Source: Pseudocercospora fijiensis CIRAD86
Lineage: Eukaryota; Ascomycota; Dothideomycetes; Mycosphaerellales; Mycosphaerellaceae
DNA: 64,000 bases
Direction: 5' to 3'
NCBI RefSeq assembly: GCF_000340215.1
Contig: NW_006921542.1
Coordinates: forward strand, 1,144,267 to 1,208,266
Shown: positions 1 to 11,950 of the stretch, one piece after another
How the letters are laid out: the number at the start of each line of letters is the position of its first letter
How positions within the stretch are numbered: position 1 is the stretch's first letter
Translations under genes and position numbers: made by a program
Notes under the pieces: generated by a model
Databases searched by the model: none
Told to the model about the DNA's origin: nothing
The model's input: the letters and a program-made list of their open reading frames with translations, nothing else

Positions 1-1
1 G

Positions 2-2860
2 CTAGGAAGCAGTAGGAACCCTTTGTTCGAAGGGTAGAACGCTACGGCGTACGCAGAACGCTTTAAGGACAACTTAGCCGAGTACGGACTCGAAGAGGAG
101 TCGGACTAGTATAAGGTCCGGTCCCTTACGAGGACTACTATTACTAAGCTTTACCGAACCCTTAGAACCCTAGTTAGCTACCTAGAAAAGGACGACAAGT
201 CTAATACCGACTAGGAGGTCTTTAAGTAGGCCTTTATAAGGGAGTATCGGGATCGCGACAGCCGTCGTATTAAAGGTAGTCGTATATAGCTTAAGAACCT
301 CTATATAGAGAGGCGCACCGAAGATAACGACCTAAAGGAGTACGTCCGCGAGTTTGTTAAGTTAGCGGACGGCATCGACTAGTAGGACCTCGAGAATTCT
401 TAGAGAACGAGGCTGCTCCTTAAAGGGTTGCCGTAGTCTACGGCTAAGCGTATCTTCCGTCGCTACAAGCTTAGCGAAGCTAATCCCGAGACCTTTAGGA
501 AGTACAAAGAGGTCCTAGAGGCTATTAAGGACGACATTAACAGCTCCGCTAACGTAAAGAAGTTCATTTACGGCGAGGACCGGAATAACCTAGCCTAGGT
601 AAGGAACGATACCTCGGGAACTAGAGGGCCTAAGTTTCTTCCTAAATCGCAAAGTAGTCCTAGTACCGTAACTCCTACTATTACTAAGCATTCTTAGGAC
701 GTTGCGGACTTAGCTAAATCCCTAGCCTAGCTCAACCTTAATACGAAAGCACTATAGCGAGTTAGGGAGGTCCTTAATACTAGCATACTAAAGGATATGC
801 TACTAGTCTACTAGGTCTCCGATCCTAACTACCCTAAGGCCCCTTTAGTTAACGTCTACGCTATACGGAAGATCTATTCTAACTTGGATAGCAAGTGCTA
901 GATATACGGCGGTTTTAAATATATTCAATTAGACTACCCTATCTAGAAGGAGCTTCTTAAGAGGAAGCTCGTTATATAAGTAAATAGTCGGTTCTACTAT
1001 ACCGATACCGGCGACAAGATTAACTTCGAGTGGGATCGTAGAGCTCCGAAGCTACCTTAACTTAGGAGTCTTCTAGAGAAGAAGTATAGTAGCAAGATCG
1101 AGTTTAAGGATACTAGGAATAGTACCCTCGCCGCTATTGCTAAACGAGAAACTTAGAAGGTTAGGGCAAAACAGGTTAAGGAGCGGAGCAGTAATAGTAC
1201 TACTAAGCCTATTAAAGTTAACTTTGTGTCTTAGGACCCGGACGCAGTTACTAATGTTTACGCGGTTACTAAGAATAGTGTAGATGTCTACGCTACTACA
1301 AGGTCCTAAACCTAGTCCTAGGGCAAGGGTAAGAGCCCGCAGAACCCTACCCGCCCTAGTACGGCAGCCCCTACTAGGATACTTAAGAAGTAGGCAGCTA
1401 ACAAGGCTAAGAAACAGCGAGAATTAGTCGCTAAGACTAAAACACTCTAGACAGCTAAAGACCGTAAAACCCGAGCTAGTACAGCTACTCCGGAGGTACT
1501 AGAAACTCTAGATATCGATATAGAGGATACTACTACCGACCTTAGTAGTACCCTAGGCCTAGCTAACCCGCCGGCCTATAAGCGAAAGTTAGCCGACCTA
1601 AAGAGCTTTCGCTTTAATAGGTATATAAAGAAGTATAGTGCCGGGCCTACTAACTCTTACGATATAAAGGCAAATGCTCTCTTCTAGGCTTTATAGTTCC
1701 TAGACCTTAAGTCTAACGTATCTATAGGGGAGCTTCTAGTATACGGTTTGCCTACTAACCTATTCTAGAGCCGGATTCCTAACGATGCAACCTTTATAAA
1801 AGACCTTGTAGCCCTCCGACGCAAATAGGGGCGAGAGGACTATATCGACGTCTCTTCCCTATAGTTCCTTCCTGAATTTTTAGGGGCCTAGGAGTTAGCA
1901 GAAGGCGAATTAGTAACCTACGAGAGCTAGGAGACTATCGATAATACTAATAAAGAGGGGATTAAGGAGATAGGCCGAGGGGATAATAATAATGCCGACT
2001 CTGCTTCGGTTTTAGTTTCTATTAAGGCTGTCCGATTTACTAGCTAACAAATCGGTCGAGTAGGACCTCCTCGACCTAAGGAACTTTACTCTATCCCTAA
2101 TAATATAGACCTTTCCGCAGTTACCCGTTCCTTTACCGTCGTTCCCGCTATCTATATTTAAGTTACTATCGGAAGCTATAGTTAGCAGTTGCTAGCAATG
2201 CTTAATAATAGTTTAGAGTTACTTATTATAAGTAAGCGCTAGGCTAAACAGCTCCGACTGCTAATAAACAGAGATATTTCCCTTAGTATATAGGGAGTGA
2301 ATAGGGAGGTTACGCTAGTAGGTGCCTACTACAATATTATAGTAGACGCTTTCGGTATATGCTTTTCCTTTACCTTCTAGATTGCCGCTAACCCGAATAC
2401 GCTAATTATTCTAGGTCGACTATAGTCTCGTATAATCCGGGATATCTAGCGCAACTGCGACGATAGCTCCTAGGAAGGAACTATCGCTAACTAGAAGGGC
2501 AACCGAGTCGTATTTACTAGTTATATCGGAAACACTAGCTATAAGTCCTACGAGGATATCCTTACTGCTTCTAAGCGCTCTTCGGGAAACGCTATAGCGC
2601 GGTTATAAGACCGGCAATCTGCGCTATAAGTTAATATAGCTTAAATAGGTTATATCTAGAGATGCGCCGCTCCGTACGATAAGGCTAGTTTCTAGGCTCT
2701 ATACTAAGGAGACGAATACTCGAAGCGATAGCGAGTATAACAGTACAACGACTACCTAGTATACGAATCTCGGTAATAATACTATCGTAGGCATCGCCGC
2801 CGGAAGCGGATCTACCTAAGCCCGAATCCGAACTAACTAATTAGAACGCCGAGCTAATAC
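2..2860 (+). pseudogene. G1-A gag and protease-like region, degenerate
   Basis: Read in the frame starting at position 2, the region gives an acidic/basic helical Gag-like protein with NATAYAERFKDNLAEYG near the start, then KANAL and GELLVYGLP around 1670-1750. A retropepsin-like stretch (IYIWVTIGSYS, then LLIISKR) lies near 2150-2240, with the catalytic Asp not recognisable. A basic tail (YYRRHRRRKR) ends near 2810. Stops are TAG/TAA only. Structural Gag forms the virus-like particle in this class. The pol frame downstream is shifted by -1 relative to this frame, and the same relation holds in copy B, so a -1 frameshift or reinitiation probably joined them. The true N-terminus is outside the window; copy B shows about 220 bp more upstream coding sequence. 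Confidence 0.75.
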
Positions 2861-5800
2861 TACCCTAGGGGTATTATTAGGAATCTAACGTTTTCGCCGG
2901 AATTATAAATTAGGATTACTAGCTATATACCTACCGACTTAAGGAGACTTCTAATAAAGTTTACGCGCTGTTCTATTACGCTAATCTCCGGGCCTAACGT
3001 TAAAGAGAGAGGGCTCGGGTATTACGAGCGGTTAGCGTATATACCCTATATAAGAGGGTAGCTAACAAGATTAAGCCCGTAAAAGGCAGCGTATATATAA
3101 CCGATAGGTCTAATCCTAGCGGAAATCCTAACTAGCGATAAAAGTGCCTTAACCGCGAAGCGATATTAATACCTAGGGATAGTCTATACGACTAGAGGTA
3201 TATTACTAAAAAGTTCTCCGCTATTCCTAGGGGATCGAGGCTAACGCCGGAGAGACTAGCGAATATCAAACCTAGTATCGAGCTTTCGGATCTTGAACTA
3301 GATTTGCTATACGAGCTTCTATATAACCGCGAAGCCGTATTAGTATATAACTTTACGTATCTAGGTAGGATCAACCCGGAGGTTGCCCCTCTATAGAGGA
3401 TCCGAACGATCGAGTATAAGCCTTAGGCTTACCTAGGGTTTAAGCTAAACCTAAGCCTAAGAGGTATAGTTAAGGACATAATACGGCAGCGTATAAAGGC
3501 TAGCACCTTAGAGCCTTCCTATGCCTCGTATCGCAACCTATACTTCCTAGTTTAGAAGAAGACAGCTCCTAGGGAACTAAAGAAGTACCGTCTAATTAAC
3601 GCTATATAAAAGTTCAACGTAGTTACGATTAGAGATACTAACCTCCCTCCGGAGACTAATAGGTTCTCGGAAGCTTTTGCTAACTGTATTATAGCCTTAC
3701 TAGTTTATGTTTTCTCGGGCTACGACTAGATCCCTCTCTATCCTAATAGCCGCGACCTTACTAGTTTCGAGATACCTCTTAGGCTATATAGACAAACTAC
3801 CCTTCTATAAGGGGCAACTAACTCCGTAGCCTAGTTCGTTCGTATTATAAACTAAGTCCTCGCGGCCTATATCTCCTATATAGCGATGCCTTTCCTTAAC
3901 GACATCGGCATTAAGGGCCCTAAAACTAGGTACGATAATAAAGAAGTAGAGCCTAGCATCCGTAGGTTCTTTCTCGAATACATTTAGAACCTCGATAGTG
4001 TCCTCTACGACCTAGAGCGAGCTAATCTAACGGTGTATAGGGAGAAGCTTTAGCTCCTATATAAACGAATAAACATTGTCGGGTTTGTAACTAATAAGAA
4101 CGGCCGCTATCCTAACAATGTACGGGTCCTAAAGATTGTGTCCTAGCCCGACCCTACCTGTTAGAAAGATGTCTAGATCTAGCTTAGAGTAGTCTCCTAC
4201 TTCCGTATCTAGGTCGAAAACTTTGCGTTAGTATATAAGCCTCTATACGCCTTACTTAAGAAGGATATAGAGTTTAAATAGACCTCCGTTTACTAAGCCG
4301 CTAAGGACAAGGTTACTAAGGCACTTGTTAGCGCGCCTACGCTTACCTCTATTAACTACTCGGAAGGCGTAGGTCTGCTAATTGTTGCTATCGACTCGAG
4401 CGGGGAAGGCTACGGCGAGATACTAATATAGTATAATCGTAAGGAGCCCTCCTTACGTTACCCTATCCGGTACGAGTTCGGTCTATAGAAACCTATCGAG
4501 GCCCGATACGATACTAGTAAGCGAGAGTGCCTTAGTATCTATAAGGCTCTTAAGAAGTTCCGACCTTAGCTTTTTAGAGTGTTCTTTCGCCTAGAAGTCG
4601 ACGCTTAGACGCTAGTCTATTAACTTAACTATATAGCCTCCGACCTACCTAACTCTACGATAGCTCGGTAGGTTGCCTAGATCTATTTATTTGATTTCGA
4701 CGTCTTCTATATTCCTAGCAAGAAGTATACTAGACCGGATAGCCTTTCTAGAAGGCCTACTATAGAAGAAGACATCGCCGAGATAATAGAAGAAGAGGAT
4801 GTCGATGCGGTTATTAACCGCACCTTCTTTACTGCCTTCTATATTAACGCTATGCCGGTAATTACTAGGTCTACTACCGACGACCAACCTAGTAACTAGC
4901 CTAACGAAGACCCTACTACTAACGGCGAGAACTAGGACGATACTAAGGCGGGCGAACTAGGTAGGGATAATATCCTTAATAGGGTCTACTCCGACGACTC
5001 CTATAATATCGCCTACTTCCTTACCTATACGAAGAGAGCTCCTAGTCTGTTAAGGAGTTAATACCGTCGTATTATTCGCTATTCTCGGAGGTTCCTTATT
5101 AAAGATCGCATCCTTTAGTAATAGGCTATAATTAATATACCGCTCTAGCGTATTATTAACGATCTAGTAGCCCGATAAGAAATCCTTCGCTCCGTTTACG
5201 ATAAGCTCGGCTACCGGGCGGCGGAGGGCACCTTCGATATCCTTCGTCGACGCTACTAGTAGGACGGCGTATAGGCTAACGTCTCCCGCTACTATAAGAG
5301 CTGTCCTAAGTGCAACTTTAGGAACAGCTACCGGCGTCTAGGAGAGCTGCGTATCCCTACTACCTAGTTAGTTAGGGAGCGGTAGTATAGCGATAGGGTC
5401 TATCTTAGCCGCAATAATAGCCTATATATTATTCGAGAGGGTCTTTCTCGATAGCCGGAGGCCTATTATTTCTACAAAGGTTGCGGTGCTATTAATGCCC
5501 GTAATATAGCTACCTTCCTATTTAAGGATCTGTTTTACCGCTAGGGAACACCTTACGAGGTTATCTTAGACAACGCTACGAACAATATAGCTAAGGAGGT
5601 TTAAGCGCTACTTGTTTCGTACGGGGCGAAGAACGTTCGTATCTCTTCGTACTATCCCTAGTCGAATACTATTATTAAGCGCGGCTATCGGTCGTTAATT
5701 AATGCCCTATCTAAGATAACTAATAGTAGCGATAGATTAGTTCCTATTTCTACCCGCGTTCTAGCCCTTCTCTAGGCGGACCGAACTACTATTATCGACA

Positions 5801-6597
5801 CGACTAGACTTACACTAGCGGAACTCATAATTAGGAGGGACGCCGTTCTTCCTATTAAATTGTCCTATCGCACGCACGGCGTTTACGATTAGGGGTCTGT
5901 TCGTACTAGGGTAGACCTTCTTGCCCTACGGACTAAGGCTCTTAAGGATATAACTACGACTTCTTAAGAGGGTCTTACTCGACAACGTCGGCTTCGGGAA
6001 GAGGCTAAGCAGTATTTTAATAACTATAATGCTGTTAATTAGGAACCTCTAAAGGTTAGCGATATAGTCCTTCTATACCGGTCCGAACTAGAGTATAGTT
6101 ACTCCTATAAGCTAGCCTTTAGGTAGAAGGGTCCTTATAGAGTAAAGGAGGTCCTTTACTCTAGTTCCGTATACCTTCTTTAGGAGCTAGATAGTGCTAC
6201 CTTAAAGCACTCTTACCCTCGGGCTAATCTAAAGAAGATCGTTAAGTTACGCGAACCTACCTGCCCTCCGCCGACCGAGGAGGAAGTTAGTGCCTCTATA
6301 GACCCTCTACCGTCCTTAGATACCTATCGGGAGGAGGATCCTACCGCTATTATAGATCCTATTCTACCTACGAACTATGCCTATCCCTAGATTCGTCTTA
6401 GTAAGCTATTAGGAATAACTTAAGAACAAAGGGAGGGTTATATACGGATTAACTATATATAGAGCGTTTCCGATATTGATTCCGATTCCAATAGTAAACT
6501 AGACTTCTAGCTATCTAACTCTAACTCCGAGGAACCTAACTAGTCTAGCGATAAAGACCGCCTAGAATTATAGCTAGACGACCCCGAGACTAAATAA
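2821..6597 (+). pseudogene. G1-A pol (RT, RNase H, integrase), RIP-inactivated
   Basis: Replication polyprotein of a Ty3/gypsy element. In one frame from about 2821 to a TAA at 6595-6597 I read a linker (RLTPERLANIKPS near 3240), the RT entry motif YRNLYFLV near 3530, FSGYD near 3715 and the active-site box as FLNDIG near 3895. The first Asp of the expected DD is Asn there, a TG to TA change that copy B lacks. RNase H has VAIDSSGEGYGE near 4385, and the tether region has DFDVFYIPSKKYTRPDSLSRR near 4695. The integrase zinc-binding region (SRYYKSCPKCN) is near 5285 and the integrase core (VILDNAT) near 5550. Dozens of in-frame TAG/TAA codons sit at former Gln and Trp positions, so no product is expected. 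Confidence 0.9.
2855..2879. repeat. GC-rich palindrome at the G1-A gag/pol junction
   Basis: Imperfect palindrome with arms TAATACTACCC and GGGGTATTATTA around a CTAG-like centre. It lies where the gag frame ends and the pol frame (shifted by -1) takes over. The equivalent site in copy B is 49945-49969. It belongs to an 11-member family of hairpins in this window. Confidence 0.8.
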
Positions 6598-6853
6598 TCG
6601 CATGTCCTTTCTTGCCTCTACTACGTTGCTTTCCTTGCCTCTATTAACTATTCTCCGCGCTATTAATATAGAGCGCTACCCTTTAGCTTTAGTCCTTACT
6701 ACCTATTCCTACGGATGTTAATGCTCTTAGTTATTGCCCTCCTTTGCTTTTACCTTGTCTATTGTTTTACTCTTTTGTCTTTTGCCTTCGATTAATGTTG
6801 CTATAGCTTTACTCTTTTTGTGTTTCCTTAGAAAAGAACTATACGAGGTATAA

Positions 6854-6888
6854 CTTCCGAATAATACCCCGGGGGTAGTATTCGGAAG
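6854..6888. repeat. Palindrome after G1-A pol
   Basis: Extended hairpin: arms CTTCCGAATA and TATTCGGAAG enclose ATACCCC/GGGGGTAG. It lies about 255 bp after the pol stop. The copy B site is 54001-54034. Confidence 0.8.
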
Positions 6889-7290
6889 CTAGCCGAACCT
6901 AACCTCCCGCCCTTCTAGGACTACTTCCCTCTAGTTTCCTAGTCTCTAGCAACCGCCCTTAGGTAGCAACGACAATAAGATACTCCGCTAGAGAAGATTG
7001 TTCCTACCCTAATTAGTATTAGTTACGTAGGACACTAAGAAAGGGAGGATCCCTCTCCCTTCCTAGCTCTTAGATAGACGTAGCAACCTAGGCCTATAGC
7101 CTCTAAGGATAGGGACCTTAGGCCGCTAAGCTTAGTGTCTAGAAGAAAGAAGAACGTACGGGCTACGTTTACATGCCTACTGCTATAAAAGGTAATGCTA
7201 TATCTACAACGATAGTACTATAGGCTAATACAAGCTGCGCTAGGCCTAGGCGATTTGCTCCTAGTTGCCGAGTATCTCTAGAGAAAAGCC

Positions 7291-7315
7291 AATGCTACCT
7301 CGAGGGTATTATTAG
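7291..7315. repeat. Palindrome upstream of G1-A ORF3
   Basis: AATGCTACC/TCGAGGGTATTATTAG, a decayed member of the same palindrome family, about 425 bp before the inferred ORF3 start. The copy B site is 54454-54478. Confidence 0.65.
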
Positions 7316-7739
7316 TCCCGCTAGCCTTACTACTATAGATTACTACTAGGTACTCGAACTAACTAGTTATATTTCGAGTGCGCGGGAATCTACGAAAGCT
7401 AGAGGTTAATAGAGGCGCGTAGTCGCTACTAGCAATTAGCTAGATCGATTGTTAAACTTTAGCCTATCCTACTAACAAAGGAGTCTCGTATATAGCTTTA
7501 CTTTTTAGGGTCTATATATAGTCGTTATCCGTTTGCTTTACCGGAACACACGGACTACGCTACCTTCGTACCCTATTTAAGGCGAGCTTTCTAAGCTCTT
7601 TCTTCTACTCGAATACTAACTAACTTACTACCGCCTACCCCCTCCCCCTCCTTCTATCTAAACCCTTCAATTATTATTAACAAGCTACGAACGTTTTTGC
7701 AAACTCGTTACTAACTCCTTTCCGCTCCGGTCGACTAAG

Positions 7740-10478
7740 ATATCTTCCGGTGCCCTAAATCCGCTAGGCGCTAGCAGCAGTAGCAACCTACTAGCCCTAA
7801 ACCTAGGCGTACTAGTCCCGATCGAAGCCCCCTCCGATAGCGCCTTAGCTGCTACAACTAGCCTCGAGTACTGCTTCTAGATCGTTACCGCCCTTAAAGA
7901 CCCTTAAGAGAAGATCTAGAACGCTCGTACCCTGCTACGCGTTATTAATAGGAATATTAAGAAGGCTACTGTCTTAGTTGCGTACGGTATAAACAACTTA
8001 CGTTAGTCTATCGGTAAGCGTATCTTTAAGCGCGAGGTCCTTAACGATATAGATATCGAACAAGCCTTTCCTATCGTCTATAGCCTCGAGACGGCCGGTA
8101 CCTAGATTCGTTTGCGCTTTAAGACCCTCGACTAGGCCTTCGAATATTAGGGAGGACTAAGTAGTCTTCCTAAGAGCCTTATTAACTTCGCCTACGGTAG
8201 ATAAGAGCGTACTAAGCAGGTCTCTTCGTTCGTTAATAAGTATAAGGTCCGTCGTTAAGGCGCCGAGCATCTTTCCCGCACTATAATCTATCGTATATCT
8301 ATAGCTAGCAAGAAGGTAGGCAAGTAGTTACTTAACTTGTCCTTTACGCTTAACGACTTTACGACAGCCTACTAGAAGAAGCACTACGATACGATTGTCT
8401 AGGTCGATCTTAACGTATAGACAACTAAGGATCTACTAAAAGAGAAGGGCTATCGTATTAATAGTATAGGCTTTATTGTTAAAGGTTAAGAGGCTCCTAT
8501 CGTTAATGTCCTTAAACGTAAGGCTCTTCGCCTAGAAACCGAGGCCGATACGGCTGCTAGTCTTGCGCTCGCTATAGAAATGTAGGCTAAAGATCGTCGC
8601 TCGACCCGCAACCGCAAGGTCCCTTAAGAAGTTTAAGACGAGCGCGCTAAGGCCGAAGTAGCGCGCAAGAAGGCATTGTATACTCGCTAGGCCCTCCGTA
8701 AGGCTAGCAAGAAGTATAGCACTCCTTCTAGTACCGACTATAGTACTAACTATAGTAACTCGGATATTAACATACTAGATGTACTACTAGAAGATGTCTC
8801 CTCCGAAGGCTCCTTTAGCGAGCGTAGAGATAGAGGCCTCTCGCCGATCCTGTTAACTAAGAACATCTGTAGTTCTTGCAAGGGCGACTCTATTACGCAC
8901 CTTATTACTAAGATCGATATAGTTCCTAAAGCCGATATAGGCAAAGCTCCTACCGCCCTATCTATCTATTAATAGCTCGACGACCTTAGCAAGCTAGGTA
9001 AAGAGCGGTTTACTATATATACTAACTATATTAAGAAGGCTGCTAAGGTCTATAGTCTCTATACTAGTGCTAAGACGAGTGTCCTTATTAGCCGCCTATT
9101 AAAGATTAGACGTAATGTCGCTAATTAAGATGCCTTCGCTACCCTTAAGGCTAATTAGGCCTATACTAACTAGTTTCCTAGACGCCCTATTGCCGCCCCG
9201 ACATCTCTAGGACTCTACGCGTTTAACCCTACTAGTACTATTACTCGCGCCCTTACGCTAACAGATCGCTAGAGCAAGTTCGTTACCGGTATCCTTAGCT
9301 AAGGCACCTCCTTCGACCGCTTTCGCTAGACTAGTAATGCTATCTTCCCTTAAGTCTTTAGTTAGTTACAAGAGCCTCGTAGAGTATATCTTCCTTTCCT
9401 TATCGACCTAATATAGGAGGAGTTTAAAATGTACCTTTAGTATATGCGTACAATGCCTAAGGCTAAGCAGGAAGGCCGCAATGCCCTTTAAACTTATAGT
9501 ATAAGCAACTAAATCGTCCGCTAGCACCCTGCCCTATAGCTCTTAGCTGTCGCCCTTCGACCTAATTACGTATACGAGCTTATCTCTGTCCCTAAGCCTA
9601 CTAAGTTCTTTAAGGTTGGCGGTACTTATAAAAACTATCCTTCTAAGGAGTCTGCTCGTCTCGGACAAGATATAGTTAAGCTCGCAGCTAGCGAGGGTAC
9701 TAGTTACCTACGTATCAAGGTCTGCCTTATATCTAAGGATAAGACTAGCTACTCTACTATTATCGAAGGCATGCATTAGCCCGAGGTCTTTGCGAACTAG
9801 GTTAAGAAGCTTAAGGCTCGTAGCCTAGTCCTACTAAGCAAGATCGGTAAGCTTACTAATAAGCACCTTACCGACGACGACCTCGACAATATATTCGATA
9901 GTTAGCCTAATAGTAAGGGGCGCAAGGCGGAGTAGATCCTTAACCCTCTAAAGGAGTGCGAGGTCTCTATTTAGATACTATACCTACTATATAGTAATCT
10001 AAAGACTAAGAGCAACCGTATATTAATTAACCTAGGCTACTCTCGCGTTATTAACGGCACTAAGGTTAAGGGCTACGAGAACTTAATAGTCTCTTAGGTT
10101 GCTAAAGCGCACCGCAATCTAACCGCCCTCCTAGCCTCTAACTCCTTCGTACTATTCGCTTTCCCTATAGCTATCTTAGTCGAAGGCCTCGGCTATATCT
10201 CCGACGCCCTAGTTAGTAGGATTCCTTAGTTAAGTTACGTTGTTTAGAACGAAGTTGAACAGATCCTCTAGCTTAATAACGAGAGACTTAAGGAATATCT
10301 ATACGATTAGGAGAAAGCTACGACGGAAAAGGCTGTTAACCTCCTCGTTAATTAAGCTTTCTACGAGGGATAGTACTTCGGTACTAACAGCTTTAACGCG
10401 TACGGAGGAGATTTCGAGAGCCGACTAGCAGATAAGGTTATTGCTAGTAAGGATTACGGCGCGTTAAAGCAATAGTAA
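7740..10478 (+). pseudogene. G1-A ORF3, ~912-codon protein of unknown function in env position
   Basis: A long frame between pol and the 3' LTR. The start is inferred at 7740-7742, now ATA (from ATG by RIP), giving SSGALNPLGAS; it ends at tandem TAG TAA (10473-10478). I recognise no domain. Visible features are a Lys/Arg/Glu-rich middle region around 8540-8720 that could form coiled coil, a short Ser-rich acidic stretch (NSDINILDVLLEDVSSEG) near 8760, a CSSCKGD motif near 8875, and a hydrophobic stretch (NSFVLFAFPIAILVEGLG) near 10140. It lacks gag, pol or obvious envelope motifs. Copy B (54902-57630) has the same protein with several indels. The position resembles an env gene, but nothing seen proves an envelope function; a captured host gene is equally possible. 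Confidence 0.65.
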
Positions 10479-10532
10479 GTCTATATAGTGTTGCTTAGGA
10501 AGTTGTTTTTGTATAATTATAGTATCTAGGAT

Positions 10533-10556
10533 TAATGCTACCCTAGGGGTATTATT
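10533..10556. repeat. Palindrome just after G1-A ORF3
   Basis: TAATGCTACCC/TAGGGGTATTATTG, starting 55 bp after the ORF3 stop. The copy B site is 57687-57711. Confidence 0.8.
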
Positions 10557-10650
10557 GCGGAGTTCTAAGAATAGCCTTAGCTAAGAGCGCTAAGGATGCA
10601 TATATGTTTGTTTTAAGCGCGTATAATGTGAAACGTGTCTAGTTAGATAC

Positions 10651-10665
10651 GAAGAAAGGGAGGGA
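10651..10665 (+). other. G1-A polypurine tract
   Basis: GAAGAAAGGGAGGGA lies immediately before the LTR start. The identical tract precedes the 3' LTR of copy B at 57812-57826. It is the usual plus-strand primer site. Confidence 0.85.
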
Positions 10666-10944
10666 TATTAGCTAGTAACCGGCCCTATACCTATAGGCTA
10701 GTTTTAAGCCTATATAAGAGGCCTCCTTCTATAGAGTAGACAGATTATTAACCTCGTACAGCACATTATTTATATTACACTTCTACAATACCTATATTGC
10801 AGGGCTCTAGTTATTAGCCTAAGCGACAGTCTCGTCATCCTATCTTACTAAACATAGCTGCCTATATTGCTATAGGTTATGTTACCCTCGGTAGCCTATA
10901 CTATTACTACAAGTAGTAGTAGTAGTATTGGTTTCCGTCCTTTA
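10666..10944 (+). repeat. G1-A 3' LTR (279 bp)
   Basis: Starts TATTAGCTAG (TGTTAG before RIP), ends CCTTTA, and matches the 5' LTR of copy B (45479-45757) over its full length. It holds an AGT-rich stretch near 10912-10926. Confidence 0.92.
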
Positions 10945-11089
10945 GTAGTCGCGGACATTTCGGGACTAGGGGATTCTATTACGAAGGCAGGTATAGGTAT
11001 AGGCTAGGTAGGAGGCCCTAGCCTCCTATAGTATATACTTCTCTAAGCCTAGATAGACTTAGAATAATTATCTACTTTATAATATACGA
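10945..11089. other. Unassigned spacer between G1-A and W2
   Basis: No similarity to the other elements of the window and no coding motif that I can see. It may be original flanking DNA or debris of the deletion that removed the left part of W2. Confidence 0.4.
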
Positions 11090-11950
11090 TGCATAATACT
11101 AAGTTGTATAAATATTATAGTGCTACCTTTAAGTCGTTCGGGGATATCTATAGCGTTACGTACTTACTTAATCCGGTAGAAAAGGATATATACTAGTAGA
11201 GGCCGGAATAGAAAGCGGACGAGGTATAGCCGAAGCATTACTAGACTATTCTAGAAAAGATATTCTACGAGCGTCGGAAAGAAACTAGTCTAAATATAGC
11301 TCCTATAAAGAAAAAGAAGGTTTAGAGGGCTCCGATATTATACCTGTTTCGTAGGTAGGAAGTAGAGGTAGAAGAGGAAGCAACTACTAAAGGGAATAAA
11401 GAAGAGTTCGATCTCTATCGGCGCGCGAGTAAGTATAAACCCGTAGGATCGGAAAGAGGGCTAATAATCTCTAGATCTTACCGGTCTTCTAGACGAATTC
11501 GGAGACGATATTCTCGCTATATAGTAGCGGTTAGAGCCTAAGTTTCTAACGATAGCGTCGGTCGCTCGGGACGTCCTCGCTATCCCGAGCGTAGGTATAG
11601 GCTATAAGAGGTCTTTTAGTATCGCTCGTTACTAGGGCCGCTTTAATCGAATATACTCGCCTACTACCTTCGAATCTATTATAGTATTCCGATACTATCT
11701 CCTCTACTAGAGTCGCTAAGGTAGGTTACTAAAGATTATACTAAAGGAGTTAATCGAGGAATTAGAAAACCTTAAGATCGAAGAAACCTAGGAGCGCGAA
11801 GAGAATACGAAATTTAGTCTAAACGAAACCCTAATTAGCGATAATAAAGAGGAGAAGGGCAGAGGTAGAAGGCGATACCGGGTCGAGAAGCGGAAACGTA
11901 TATAGGCTTAGAGCAGCTTTAAGGAGACGAAGCGTTTACGTATAAGGTAA
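11090..11950 (+). pseudogene. hAT transposase, C-terminal part (W2)
   Basis: Matches the end of the W1 transposase (30788-33600, minus). I read YTKLYKYY-like sequence, then YLLNPVEKDIYW near 11165, and from about 11495 the hAT C-terminal dimerisation region (FLTIASVARDVLAIPSV near 11550, then FSIARYWGRFNRIYSPTTFES). The frame changes between the first and second parts, so at least one indel or intron lies near 11400-11480. A TAA at 11948-11950 ends a basic tail (RYRVEKRKRI). The N-terminal half, with the catalytic DSW and TTDN motifs, is deleted, so this copy could not act even without RIP. Confidence 0.8.

Larger units (their letters stand above)
6598..7739 (+). other. G1-A region between pol and ORF3, with two palindromes and a promoter-like leader
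   Basis: I see no conserved protein motif here. The segment has hairpins at 6854-6888 and 7291-7315. After the second hairpin come a TATTTAAGG box near 7575 and a C/T-rich tract (CCCCCTCCCCCTCC near 7638) just before the inferred ORF3 start. AT-box plus pyrimidine-rich leader is typical of fungal promoters, so ORF3 may have had its own transcription start. Copy B keeps the arrangement (53733-54901), including the C tract near 54803. Confidence 0.5.
1..10944 (+). mobile_element. Ty3/gypsy LTR retrotransposon G1, copy A (5' end outside window)
   Basis: The order is gag, protease-like region, reverse transcriptase, RNase H, integrase, an extra ORF3, a polypurine tract and a 279-bp 3' LTR. A second copy (G1-B) lies at 45479-57992 on the same strand and fixes the LTR borders. 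Counting both LTRs and leaving out its solo-LTR insertion, G1 would be about 12.3 kb, long for a fungal gypsy element. The RT belongs to the fungal gypsy group with motifs such as YRNLYFLV, FSGYD and GATNSVAQF-like sequence. All ORFs are broken by TAG/TAA at former CAG, CAA and TGG codons, as RIP would produce. The 5' LTR and the start of gag lie before position 1. Confidence 0.93.

Noticed and set aside
3192..3374. Minus-strand 60-codon open frame
   Set aside because: Shadow of the plus-strand G1 pol, whose motifs run straight through it.
4687..4887. Minus-strand 66-codon open frame
   Set aside because: Lies antisense to the end of the RNase H/tether region of G1 pol; no motif of its own.
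10240..10428. Plus-strand open frame also seen at 57392-57580
   Set aside because: Another frame of the C-terminal part of ORF3. Conserved between copies only because the DNA is.
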